Shown in pieces: positions 26,286-34,019 of a stretch of DNA of 64,000 nucleotides. The number at the start of each line of letters is the position of its first letter. Within the stretch, counting starts at the first letter, position 1. A program made the translations under genes and the position numbers. The notes below the pieces were generated by a model. It saw nothing but the letters and a program-made list of their open reading frames with translations. It was not told the origin of the DNA and searched no databases. The stretch comes from an uncultured Ignavibacteria bacterium (GTDB lineage: Bacteria > Bacteroidota > Ignavibacteria > Kapaibacteriales > Kapaibacteriaceae). The stretch covers positions 44,794 to 108,793 of the forward strand of contig CAJAIA010000035.1 in assembly GCA_903939735.1 (NCBI GenBank). The letters are read 5' to 3'.

Positions 26286-26795
26286 ATGACTGATCGTCTG
26301 CCATTGATGTCACGGCAAGGGGCTATCCTGGCCATCATCATGGTGGGCGTGATCTATGCGCTGATCAGTATTGGTGCTGATAGCGAGGTTAATCCGTATG
26401 CTGCTTCGTATCAGTCACGGATTGGGCTGTACGCAGAGAAACGTGACTCACTCAATAAGCGTCGTCAGATGAGCGAGCGTATGTTCGCGCGTCACGTCGC
26501 AAACTTTGAGATCCCACAGTACATCGCACCACGGTTGCGATCAACCGATACGTTGCTCCTGCCCCCTATGTCGTATGGCAATCGGTACATGCGCGATAAC
26601 GCATACTGGACCGATCCGCGATTCTTCACGTGGATGGTCGGATTCCATAACGTGATCCCATGGAACGATGCTGCACGCCGTTCCCAAGCGAATGCGTACA
26701 TCGTGCTCGAGCCAAACATGATTTGGATCGCACGGCGGGGTAGTCGCAACATCAACATCGATTCGTTGCTCACAGAGTATGGGCGTGCGCAATGA
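26286..26795 (+). CDS. Membrane-anchored hypothetical protein (169 aa)
   Basis: I do not recognise a family. The start is placed at ATG 26286, 13 bases after atpG, because the ORF-track start lies inside atpG. One membrane helix near the N-terminus (about 11-30, AILAIIMVGVIYALISIGA) is followed by an extracytoplasmic domain of about 135 residues rich in Arg, Tyr and Trp (YWTDPRFFTWMVGFHNVIPW). The stop overlaps the start of the next gene (ATGA). That gene encodes a polytopic membrane protein, so the two products may work together. Confidence 0.7.
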   Translation: MTDRLPLMSRQGAILAIIMVGVIYALISIGADSEVNPYAASYQSRIGLYAEKRDSLNKRRQMSERMFARHVANFEIPQYIAPRLRSTDTLLLPPMSYGNRYMRDNAYWTDPRFFTWMVGFHNVIPWNDAARRSQANAYIVLEPNMIWIARRGSRNINIDSLLTEYGRAQ

Positions 26796-28165
26796 CGACA
26801 ACACTCTCACTCGTGCTTACGCTGGTGCTCCAGCTCGCGTCCGGACTCGGCGTTATCGCGTTGTTGCGTCCACGTGTTACGCGTAGCGCTGCGATTCCAA
26901 CTGCCGTTCTTGTGGGCATGTTCATGCACACAGTAGTGCTCTTCCTGTTCGCACTTGCGTCGGTGGAGATTACACGGAGTGTGGGTATGATCACTGCCGT
27001 GATTGCTGGTGCACTGCCGAACCTCTTCTGGCCACGCGTTGTGCAATCGTACAAGCAATGGCTACGCACACCAACGTGGTCGCTTTCACTTGCAGACATC
27101 GTCACGCTTGGCTTCGCAGCATATCTGGCGTACGCAGCATTCTGGGCTGCGTGGTACTGGCCAGTGACGCCGTTTGATGCTGTTGTTGGTATTGATCTTG
27201 TTGCGAAGACAGCGGTTGAGGATCATACGCTCGTCAATCGTGTCTTCACAGATCCGTTCCTTTCGCAGCATTTGTCGAACCAACCATTCTATGCTCCGTT
27301 CGCAATGCTGCTGCAGGTGATCTATCGTCTGATGGGCTATGCGCACGGACAACTCTGGGTTCCCATTGTTGCTGTGTGCTTCATGTGGATCACGTGGGTT
27401 GAACTGCGGCGAATGCTTCATCACGTTCTTGCCAACGTGCTGTGGCTCCTTTTGCTACTAACTCCGGAGATGCTTGGTTACACATATCTCGTGCAGACCG
27501 ACTATCTGAACGCTGCGATGTTTGTTCCAGGTGTGTTGTTGCTCTGGCGTGCATTGCGTGACGATGATCGAGGATCACTCTGGTTGTCGACGGTGTTCTT
27601 CGCTGCCGTGTGTTGGTCGCGTACCGACGGTATCATTCTTGTTGGGCTCGGATTGTGTGCGTCACTTCCGCTCATTGCACGCGCCACGTCCTGGAAACGC
27701 GCACTTACAACAGTCGGCATTCAGTCTGCCGTGATGGTTGGCGTCTTCGCGCTCTGGCATGTGCTCTTCTTCAACGCATATCTTCCGGTGCGTCCGTCAA
27801 CGTCCGACCAGTTGTTGGGCTTCGACATCGCTCGTGCAGGCACTGTTGCTGCGTCGCTCTTCACAAACGTCATTGCCGATGTCGACTATTGGGGTTGGAT
27901 CTTCATCATCTTTGCGGTGGTGATGGTTGCAAATCTTCTACGTGCACGTAAGCTCGAGCCCGTCCTTCCACTCGTGTGGATCGGTGCGTTACTTGTTGGG
28001 TTTATTCTCATCGGCACGATCTTCAGCGCAGCAATCGTTGAGCAAACGCTCCGTCGTGGTATCTTCAAGCTGGTGCCGCTGATCGTTGTAGCGGTAGCAG
28101 GAACGCAGCTGTTGCAAACAGCGTCTCGATATCTGACGAACTGGGAGGCTGGACGTACGTCCTGA
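26792..28165 (+). CDS. Polytopic membrane protein, GT-C glycosyltransferase-like
   Basis: The 457-residue protein has about 11-12 predicted membrane helices. The first large extracytoplasmic loop carries acidic residues (WPVTPFDAVVGIDL) of the kind that form the active site in GT-C glycosyltransferases (lipid-linked sugar donors). This assignment rests on topology and loop position; no diagnostic family motif was seen. It overlaps the upstream anchored protein (ATGA) and is followed after 7 bases by the next gene. Envelope polysaccharide or protein glycosylation is a plausible role, and would fit the hldD gene nearby, but remains inferred. Confidence 0.55.
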   Translation: MTTTLSLVLTLVLQLASGLGVIALLRPRVTRSAAIPTAVLVGMFMHTVVLFLFALASVEITRSVGMITAVIAGALPNLFWPRVVQSYKQWLRTPTWSLSLADIVTLGFAAYLAYAAFWAAWYWPVTPFDAVVGIDLVAKTAVEDHTLVNRVFTDPFLSQHLSNQPFYAPFAMLLQVIYRLMGYAHGQLWVPIVAVCFMWITWVELRRMLHHVLANVLWLLLLLTPEMLGYTYLVQTDYLNAAMFVPGVLLLWRALRDDDRGSLWLSTVFFAAVCWSRTDGIILVGLGLCASLPLIARATSWKRALTTVGIQSAVMVGVFALWHVLFFNAYLPVRPSTSDQLLGFDIARAGTVAASLFTNVIADVDYWGWIFIIFAVVMVANLLRARKLEPVLPLVWIGALLVGFILIGTIFSAAIVEQTLRRGIFKLVPLIVVAVAGTQLLQTASRYLTNWEAGRTS

Positions 28166-28172
28166 TGCGGTG

Positions 28173-29015
28173 ATGCCAAAACTGCTCTACATCCTCGTTG
28201 CTTCGCTGGGAACATTTGTTGTTCTCATGACGGCGAGTGCTCTTCTCTCGCGCTTGTTCGCAGCACGATCCATCAAGCGCTTGATTCGCACCATCGGTAA
28301 GGACACACTTCCGAATGTATCGGCGGAACGACTGCGTGGATTGCCGGAGCCGATTCAGCGGTATCTGCGCTACGCGCTCAAGGATGAACATCCGAACATT
28401 CGATACGCTGTGTTGTCGCAACGTGCACGATTTCGGCACGGACCCAATCGTCCATGGTTTACGGTAACGGCAACTGAAGTGCTCTCTGGTATGGAGCCGG
28501 GATTCGTCTGGGAAGCACGTCTGCGTCACAACGCGTTTTGGTGGCGTACAGCAACCTTGAGCTATGTCAATGGTGTCGGACACGGTCACGTAAAACTCTA
28601 TGGTGCGCTTACGCTCTCGGAATACGAGGGCAAGGAAACTGACGCATCTATGTTGTTCCGAGTGCTCAGCGAATTGGTCTGGCTACCAACCGGATTACTT
28701 CCGACCAAGACGCTTCGCTGGGATGCGATTGATGCAACCTCGGCGCGCGCAACAATCGTCGATGGTGCAACGCGTGTGTCGGCAACCGTGCATGTGAACG
28801 AGCACGGACAGATTGATCGCATTGTTACGAATGACAAGTATCGTGATCACAAGAGTGGCTTTGAGCAAGCAACGTTTACACTCGTGTGCAAAGCATACGA
28901 GAATGTTGAAGGTGTGATGATCCCGACAGAGGTTGACTTTGTGTGGAACCTCGACAGTGGCGACTTTGAGTACGGACAGTTCCGTATTACGCGCGTGCGC
29001 TACGTGTACGCCTAA
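28173..29015 (+). CDS. Conserved hypothetical protein, resembles DUF6544/DUF6920
   Basis: The 280-residue protein begins with a membrane-anchoring helix (about 3-24). A domain with the pattern LPEPIQRYLRYAL, then RPWFTVTATEVL, PGFVWEARLRH and GHGHVKLYGALTLSE follows; this order is like the uncharacterised DUF6544/DUF6920 family. I chose ATG 28173 over the GTG one codon earlier. Biochemical role unknown. It closes a run of co-directional genes that began at the atp promoter. The family match is from memory of its motif pattern and should be treated as tentative. Confidence 0.5.
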   Translation: MPKLLYILVASLGTFVVLMTASALLSRLFAARSIKRLIRTIGKDTLPNVSAERLRGLPEPIQRYLRYALKDEHPNIRYAVLSQRARFRHGPNRPWFTVTATEVLSGMEPGFVWEARLRHNAFWWRTATLSYVNGVGHGHVKLYGALTLSEYEGKETDASMLFRVLSELVWLPTGLLPTKTLRWDAIDATSARATIVDGATRVSATVHVNEHGQIDRIVTNDKYRDHKSGFEQATFTLVCKAYENVEGVMIPTEVDFVWNLDSGDFEYGQFRITRVRYVYA

Positions 29016-29021
29016 CGTGCA

Positions 29022-29948
29022 CTATGCTCCGCGCTGTGCGCGAAACCATGCGCGAGGAATCGACAAAACCTTTTGAAGCGTTGTCGTGCGTGCGCGACGC
29101 AGAAACACATTGTAGTCCATCGATTCGATGACACGCAGAATCTTGCGGTAGTTGATGCTCATCAAGTACACCGTTGTGCGGCTGTCGCGCTCGAGCATCG
29201 GCACGCCTACGTCTGATGATGTGTAGTAGGCTTCAGCGCGATTGGTATAGTCGCGCATCAGTGCGTGCAGCTGTGGAGTCCAACGACGTGTCATGATATC
29301 ATCTTCCGTCACACCATATGCACGGAGATCTTCGAGCGGAAGATAGATGCGTCCGCGGTCTGCATCTTCAGCGACATCGCGGAGAATGTTTGTGAGTTGC
29401 ATCGCGATGCCAAGTTCGATCGCATGTGCGAGAGCATCCTTCGACGTATAGCCAAAGATCTCCGACGTCATCAGTCCCACAACGGAGGCAACCTTATAGC
29501 AATACACATACAACTCATCAAACGTCTCGAAGCGTGTCACGATCGTATCCATCAACACACCTTCAATCAACTCATCAGGAAGGTTGCGTGGAATATGATA
29601 CGTCGAAAGCGTGTCTTCCCACGCTGTCAGAATTGCAGTCTTCGTTGGATCGTCGGCGCCTGATGACGGGAGCTGTTCGCCAGCGTACAATGCGTCGAGA
29701 TCGCTTCGCCATTGTGCGACCAGTGTTACTGCATGATCGCGTGTCACGTCTCCTTGCTCCATTGCTACATCGATAAGATCATCGACGTACCGACAGAATG
29801 CATACACAGCATAGCACGCATTGCGTTTGTGTGGAGCAATGAAGTGCGAGGCGAAGTAGAACGTCTTGGCGTGTGTGTACGTTACACGACGGCATACCTC
29901 GTATGCGTCGGCGATGGTAGGACGTTGAACTGATGAAGCAACACGCAC
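29022..29948 (-). CDS. Squalene/phytoene synthase family protein
   Basis: This enzyme performs head-to-head condensation of two prenyl diphosphates (farnesyl or geranylgeranyl) for hopanoids or carotenoids. The GTG at 29948 is preferred, because the ORF-track ATG at 30008 would overlap the divergent radA start. The 308-residue protein carries the first Asp-rich motif DDLID (56-60) and the second motif region LTNILRDVAEDADRGRIYLP, both intact. The next step (desaturase or hopene cyclase) is not in the window, so squalene versus phytoene cannot be decided. It converges with the 28173 gene, six bases away. Confidence 0.9.
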   Translation of the reverse strand: MRVASSVQRPTIADAYEVCRRVTYTHAKTFYFASHFIAPHKRNACYAVYAFCRYVDDLIDVAMEQGDVTRDHAVTLVAQWRSDLDALYAGEQLPSSGADDPTKTAILTAWEDTLSTYHIPRNLPDELIEGVLMDTIVTRFETFDELYVYCYKVASVVGLMTSEIFGYTSKDALAHAIELGIAMQLTNILRDVAEDADRGRIYLPLEDLRAYGVTEDDIMTRRWTPQLHALMRDYTNRAEAYYTSSDVGVPMLERDSRTTVYLMSINYRKILRVIESMDYNVFLRRARTTTLQKVLSIPRAWFRAQRGA

Positions 29949-29963
29949 GCAGGAAACATTCCC

Positions 29964-29971
29964 TAGCTTTG
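29964..29971 (+). promoter_or_regulatory. -7 element upstream of radA
   Basis: TAGCTTTG matches TAnnTTTG. It lies 23 bases before the radA ATG in the 46-base gap between the divergent prenyl synthase and radA. No convincing TTG -33 element was found at the right distance. A GGAA purine run is present in the short leader. Confidence 0.45.
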
Positions 29972-29994
29972 GATGAATCGAGGAATCACGACCA

Positions 29995-31359
29995 ATGAAG
30001 ATACGCACCGTCTATCGCTGTTCAAGCTGCGGCCACTCCGCTCCCAAATGGATGGGGCGATGTCCCGGCTGTGGCACATGGGAATCAATGATCGAAGAAG
30101 TTGATGCCACGTCAACGGCAAAAGGTACAGCCGCTAAACGTCGAGCGCAGGCGGTTGGCTCCGTGTTGTCGACACCGTTGTCGGACGTGCAGGCAGATCA
30201 AGCGCAACGCATACCGACAGGAATGGTTGAGTTAGATCGTGTGCTCGGTGGCGGACTCATGCCGGGAAGTATCGTGTTGGTTGGTGGTGATCCTGGCATG
30301 GGCAAGAGTACGCTCATGCTGCAACTCGCAGCGTATGCAGGATCGCTTGCAGCAGAACGACCATGCTTGTATGTGACCGGTGAGGAAAGTCTCCATCAGA
30401 TCAAGCAGCGTGCAGAACGTCTTGGAATTTCTGCCAACGGCATCGTCGCTGCATCGGAGACAAGCGTTGAACGTATTGCAGCATTGATTGAGCATACGTC
30501 GCCATCGCTCGTCGTTGTTGATTCTGTGCAGACCATCACAACAGATCTTCTCGAGTCGTCGGCAGGAAGTGTTGCGCAGGTGCGAGAGTGTACCTCAGTG
30601 CTCACACGCATTGCAAAGCGCAGTGGCATTCCGATCATCATCATCGGTCATGTCACGAAGGACGGCATGATTGCCGGACCCAAGGTGCTCGAGCACATGG
30701 TTGATGCAGTGTTGCAATTCGAAGGTGAAGGCACGTATTCATATCGCGTATTGCGTGCACTCAAGAATCGCTACGGATCGACCAACGAACTTGGTGTGTT
30801 CGACATGACGTCTACCGGACTCCGTGAAGTACACAATCCGAGTGAAGTGCTCCTTAGCAATCGAAATGCAAACGAACCCGGCACAGCAGTCGTTGCCGTC
30901 ATCGAAGGTACACGTCCATTGCTCATCGAAGTGCAGGCACTCGTATCACCCACGGGCTTTAGCATGCCGCAGCGTGTGAGCACCGGTTACGATGCAAAGC
31001 GCTTGCAGATGATTCTTGCCGTTCTTGAGAAACGCGGTGGCGTACAGGTTCGGCAGAGCGACGTGTTCGTCAACGTTGCCGGAGGTATTGCCGTGCAGGA
31101 TCCCGCGATCGACCTCGGTGTGGCGGTTGCCATCACGAGTTCGATCATGGACAAACCCATTCCCAACGGCGTGGCCTTTGTCGGAGAGCTTGGACTTACC
31201 GGCGAGGTGCGCCGGGTAGCGTACCTGGAGCAACGCGTATCGGAGGCGGTACGTCTCGGACTCGACCAGATTTACGCGCCAAAGTCGGGTGATGCCAAGC
31301 TCTCAAACGTCGTCCCCGTTGAACGTCTTTCGCCAGTACTCGCAGCATTGTTTGGGTAG
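29995..31359 (+). CDS. radA: DNA repair protein RadA
   Basis: This RecA-like branch-migration ATPase acts in homologous recombination. The 454-residue protein has the N-terminal zinc finger C9xxC12/C23xxC26, Walker A GGDPGMGKST, the RadA-specific motif as KNRYG (usually KNRFG) and a C-terminal Lon-protease-like domain (about 350-454: DLGVAVAITSS, PIPNGVAFVGELGLTGEVR). It leads a three-gene operon with an unknown gene and obgE. Confidence 0.95.
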   Translation: MKIRTVYRCSSCGHSAPKWMGRCPGCGTWESMIEEVDATSTAKGTAAKRRAQAVGSVLSTPLSDVQADQAQRIPTGMVELDRVLGGGLMPGSIVLVGGDPGMGKSTLMLQLAAYAGSLAAERPCLYVTGEESLHQIKQRAERLGISANGIVAASETSVERIAALIEHTSPSLVVVDSVQTITTDLLESSAGSVAQVRECTSVLTRIAKRSGIPIIIIGHVTKDGMIAGPKVLEHMVDAVLQFEGEGTYSYRVLRALKNRYGSTNELGVFDMTSTGLREVHNPSEVLLSNRNANEPGTAVVAVIEGTRPLLIEVQALVSPTGFSMPQRVSTGYDAKRLQMILAVLEKRGGVQVRQSDVFVNVAGGIAVQDPAIDLGVAVAITSSIMDKPIPNGVAFVGELGLTGEVRRVAYLEQRVSEAVRLGLDQIYAPKSGDAKLSNVVPVERLSPVLAALFG

Positions 31360-31376
31360 GTTCGTAACTTGCCCCC

Positions 31377-32501
31377 ATGTTCGAGAAAGAGATTGACCGT
31401 GTTCGCAAGCAACTGAAGCAGCGACTCGACACGCGTCAACCAAGCATACCTCTCGCTGCCATCCTGGCAAACGCGAATATTCATCCTTCGTATCGCGCCT
31501 TCTTCAAGGCCGAAGCGGAGTGGTGGCTCTATGAAGAGCGGGCTCTCCGTGCGTCGAATCCACGGTTCGACACCAGCGCTCCTGAGCTGCAGAGTGTGCT
31601 TCCGAAGCTCGACGAGCTGTATCTCGCAACGGCCCGGTTTGATCACGAGGAATTGGCTGCGACCATTGATGCAGCGGTCAAGACGCGTTTGAACTTCCTG
31701 TGCCGTCCGCGTACCACCCTCAAGTGGTTTGTGTACCGTGGGGAGCCTACCAAGCCCCTTCACGAAGTCCTGATGCGGCTCAATTACCTTACAGACAACG
31801 CATATCTACTCGACGGCATCCGTCAGTGGGCCTCGACACGCCCTGCCGAGGCCTCGTCGTATGAGATTCTCAGCGTGATCGAGTTTGAGCGTATCGTCGA
31901 GAAAATCGACAATGACGCCATTCTGGACCTGTCGCAGGATGAATTCGTGCGCCTGTTGGATGGGTTGTACGGGTTTTTCTACGAGGCCGACCCAAATCTG
32001 CCGTCAGAGGCTGTGCCCACCGAGGCGGTCATCATCTTCCTGGATGACAAGGGGGCTATCCCGATTTCCCAGGCTCTCGAACGTCTGCTCTACCGCGAGG
32101 AACTCCGCACGCTCACACGCAGCAAGCTCATCGACGTGATCGATGACGTGATTGCGACCATCCCGAACGCGGAAGAACAACAACAGCGTCATCCCGAGCG
32201 AAGCGAGGGACCCCCCGAGCAAGCAACCACGCGTCATCCCGAGGAGCATAGCGACGAGGGACCCTCTCGTGTAGTCAAACTCACCGCGCAGCTTGATGCC
32301 TCTACCAAGGAGCGCATCGTAAAGAAGATATTTTCACGGGATTACACCCAATTTGACCACATCGTGCAGGAAATCCTCCAGCAGCCAACCTGGCGCGACG
32401 CCGCTGGTGCGTTGGATCGTTGGTTTGCCCGGCAGGGTGTGGCGCCCGACAGTGCGGCCGCGATGGAATTTGCGCAGGCATTGCACAGGAGTTATGTATG
32501 A
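31377..32501 (+). CDS. Hypothetical protein containing an inserted dispersed repeat
   Basis: I do not recognise a family. The 374-residue protein is helical and charged, with no signal peptide or membrane segment. Its N-terminal 260 residues (MFEKEIDRVRKQL...) and C-terminal 80 residues look like one protein interrupted by about 28 residues reading RHPERSEGPP and RHPEEHSDEGPSR. These peptides are the translation of a repeat known from many bacterial genomes (separate entry). The ATG lies 17 bases after radA, five bases downstream of TAACTTG. The stop overlaps the obgE ATG (ATGA). The gene's place between radA and obgE gives no clear hint of function. Confidence 0.7.
   Translation: MFEKEIDRVRKQLKQRLDTRQPSIPLAAILANANIHPSYRAFFKAEAEWWLYEERALRASNPRFDTSAPELQSVLPKLDELYLATARFDHEELAATIDAAVKTRLNFLCRPRTTLKWFVYRGEPTKPLHEVLMRLNYLTDNAYLLDGIRQWASTRPAEASSYEILSVIEFERIVEKIDNDAILDLSQDEFVRLLDGLYGFFYEADPNLPSEAVPTEAVIIFLDDKGAIPISQALERLLYREELRTLTRSKLIDVIDDVIATIPNAEEQQQRHPERSEGPPEQATTRHPEEHSDEGPSRVVKLTAQLDASTKERIVKKIFSRDYTQFDHIVQEILQQPTWRDAAGALDRWFARQGVAPDSAAAMEFAQALHRSYV
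32186..32270 (+). repeat. Two tandem copies of a dispersed 'CGTCATCCCGAG...GAGGGACC' repeat
   Basis: Copy A begins GCGTCATCCCGAGCGAAGCG at 32186 and copy B begins GCGTCATCCCGAGGAGCATA at 32231; both end GAGGGACC. Similar elements are scattered through many bacterial genomes and are usually intergenic. In frame they encode RHPERSEGP/RHPEE..DEGPSR-type peptides. Here both copies preserve the reading frame of the host gene. Mobility is an inference. Confidence 0.85.
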
Positions 32502-33508
32502 ATTTCATCGATACGGCCTGGATTGAAGTCAAGGCCGGAGATGGCGGAGCGGGGCACATCTCCTTCCGTCGCGAAAAGTATGTGCCTAAGGGCGGACCCG
32601 ACGGTGGCAATGGTGGCAATGGCGGATCGGTGTATGTCGAAGCAGATCAACAACTTGGCACGCTTCTCGACTTCCGCTACACGCGCAACTACAAGGCCAA
32701 GGCCGGCGCACGGGGCGGTCAGAGTAACTGCACAGGCAAGAGTGGCGACGATGTCGTGATCCGCGTACCGGCTGGTACCGTTGTGCGCGACCGCGAAACA
32801 GGCGAGCAGATTGCCGACCTTTCACTCCACGGACAGCGCGTTCTGGTAGCCCAGGGCGGGCGTGGCGGGCGTGGCAACTCGGAGTTTGTGACATCGATCA
32901 ACCAAGCGCCACGCATGGCCGACCCCGGAACACCCGGAGACGAGTGCACGCTGGAATTCGAGCTTAAGTTGTTGGCAGATGTAGGGTTAGTAGGCTACCC
33001 GAACGCTGGGAAGAGCACCCTTATCTCCGTGATCAGTGCTGCAAAGCCCAAGATTGCCGACTATCCCTTTACCACCCTCATACCGAACCTCGGAATCGTT
33101 CGTGCGGGCGTTGGTAGGTCCTTCTCGGTCGCCGACATCCCGGGTCTGATTGAAGGGGCACATGAAGGTAAAGGCTTGGGGCATCAGTTCTTACGTCACG
33201 TTGAGCGCACTGCCGTACTGGTCTTCCTGCTTGATTGCACCAGTGAGGACCTCGGTGCTGATCTGGCTGTGCTGAAGCGCGAACTCAAGCAATACAACCC
33301 CGCAATGTCGAAAAAGCAGTCGATTGTGGTTCTCAGCAAGCTTGATCTCCTGGATGACGACGGACGAAAGGCCCTCAAGGCCAATTCCTGGGTCAAACGA
33401 CACAAGCCAATGATGATTTCGGCCGTTGCACATGAAGGTCTCGACCCCCTTGTTGAAGCGCTCTGGGGTTACGTAACCGCGTATCGTGCTGAAAACTCAA
33501 CCACTTAA
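32498..33508 (+). CDS. obgE: GTPase Obg (ribosome assembly)
   Basis: This GTPase assists 50S ribosomal subunit assembly and stress responses. ATG 32498 is chosen because MNFIDTAWIEVKAGDGG is the exact family N-terminus and AGGAG lies seven bases upstream; the ORF-track start is inside the previous gene. The glycine-rich Obg fold (1-158, with GGNGGNGG) is followed by the G domain with GYPNAGKST (G1), DIPGLIEGA (G3) and KLD (G4). At 336 residues it ends after the G domain and lacks a C-terminal OCT domain, as in many Gram-negative bacteria. Confidence 0.96.
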   Translation: MNFIDTAWIEVKAGDGGAGHISFRREKYVPKGGPDGGNGGNGGSVYVEADQQLGTLLDFRYTRNYKAKAGARGGQSNCTGKSGDDVVIRVPAGTVVRDRETGEQIADLSLHGQRVLVAQGGRGGRGNSEFVTSINQAPRMADPGTPGDECTLEFELKLLADVGLVGYPNAGKSTLISVISAAKPKIADYPFTTLIPNLGIVRAGVGRSFSVADIPGLIEGAHEGKGLGHQFLRHVERTAVLVFLLDCTSEDLGADLAVLKRELKQYNPAMSKKQSIVVLSKLDLLDDDGRKALKANSWVKRHKPMMISAVAHEGLDPLVEALWGYVTAYRAENSTT

Positions 33509-33732
33509 CACATGGGCGAATTTTTGGCACGGACATTGTTGATTGTTCTTTGCCATGAAGGTGGGTTGGAATTTGGGGACTCTTTTGCCTCCAGAGCGTC
33601 AACCACACGTTCATGGTGTGAAATCTATTTCACACCTCTACCACTGATTTGCATTTGATGACGATGGAAGCACGTTTATACAGCCCTCAGACGCATCAGG
33701 TACTGCCTTCGGCATCTACCCTGAATTTACCG
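33509..33732. other. Intergenic region after obgE with a palindrome
   Basis: No gene is supported here. A perfect 9-bp inverted repeat GGTGTGAAA-TCTA-TTTCACACC lies at 33615-33636. It lacks an adjoining T run, so it may be an operator-like palindrome or a weak terminator for the radA-obgE operon. The remaining sequence has no recognisable RNA gene. Confidence 0.5.
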
Positions 33733-33764
33733 TTTGGTGGAACCAACGTTGCCTCCTATTTTTG
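33733..33764 (+). promoter_or_regulatory. Promoter of the giant repeat-protein gene
   Basis: TTTG (33733-33736), a 20-base spacer and TATTTTTG (33757-33764) match the Bacteroidota -33/-7 consensus on both elements. This is the best promoter in the window. Transcription should begin near 33770, giving a leader of about 250 bases before the ATG at 34020. Confidence 0.7.
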
Positions 33765-33769
33765 CGACG

Positions 33770-34019
33770 ATGCGCGTCCCTCCCAGGTCGGGGGAGGCGT
33801 GTCCCGCGCCGTTACTAATCCACGGTTCGGAATCACTGTATGAATCACTTGTACGAAGGGGCCGGCTGTCGCATGACCCGACCGACTGTACATTCCGAAA
33901 CAACGAGGCGCCACGGGCGCCTATCGGTGTTTGTGGAAGGGGCTACCTCTATCACACCTACCTCAACGCAGAAGATTAAATCGAATAACAGTATTTCAAA
34001 GTTTCATTTGGAGGATCGT
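33770..34019 (+). promoter_or_regulatory. Structured 5' leader of the giant gene
   Basis: About 250 bases lie between the predicted transcription start and the SD-ATG of the giant gene. They include the hairpins CCTCCC/GGGAGG (33779-33797) and AGGCGCC-ACG-GGCGCCT (33906-33922), and an 8-base direct repeat GAATCACT. A short ORF (ATG 33770 to 33979) runs through it but has no coding character that I can see. GGAGG (34010-34014) sits five bases before the ATG. I recognise no known riboswitch. Confidence 0.5.

Noticed and set aside
32186-32270. Two spaced repeats considered as a CRISPR remnant
   Set aside because: Only two diverged copies, in frame within a gene, with no cas genes; they match the dispersed GTCATCCCGAG-type element.
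33734-33979. 81-residue ORF in the leader of the giant gene, with an ATG five bases after the -7 element
   Set aside because: No domain or hydrophobic pattern and no protein-like composition (many Arg/Pro). A leaderless leader peptide cannot be excluded but is not supported.
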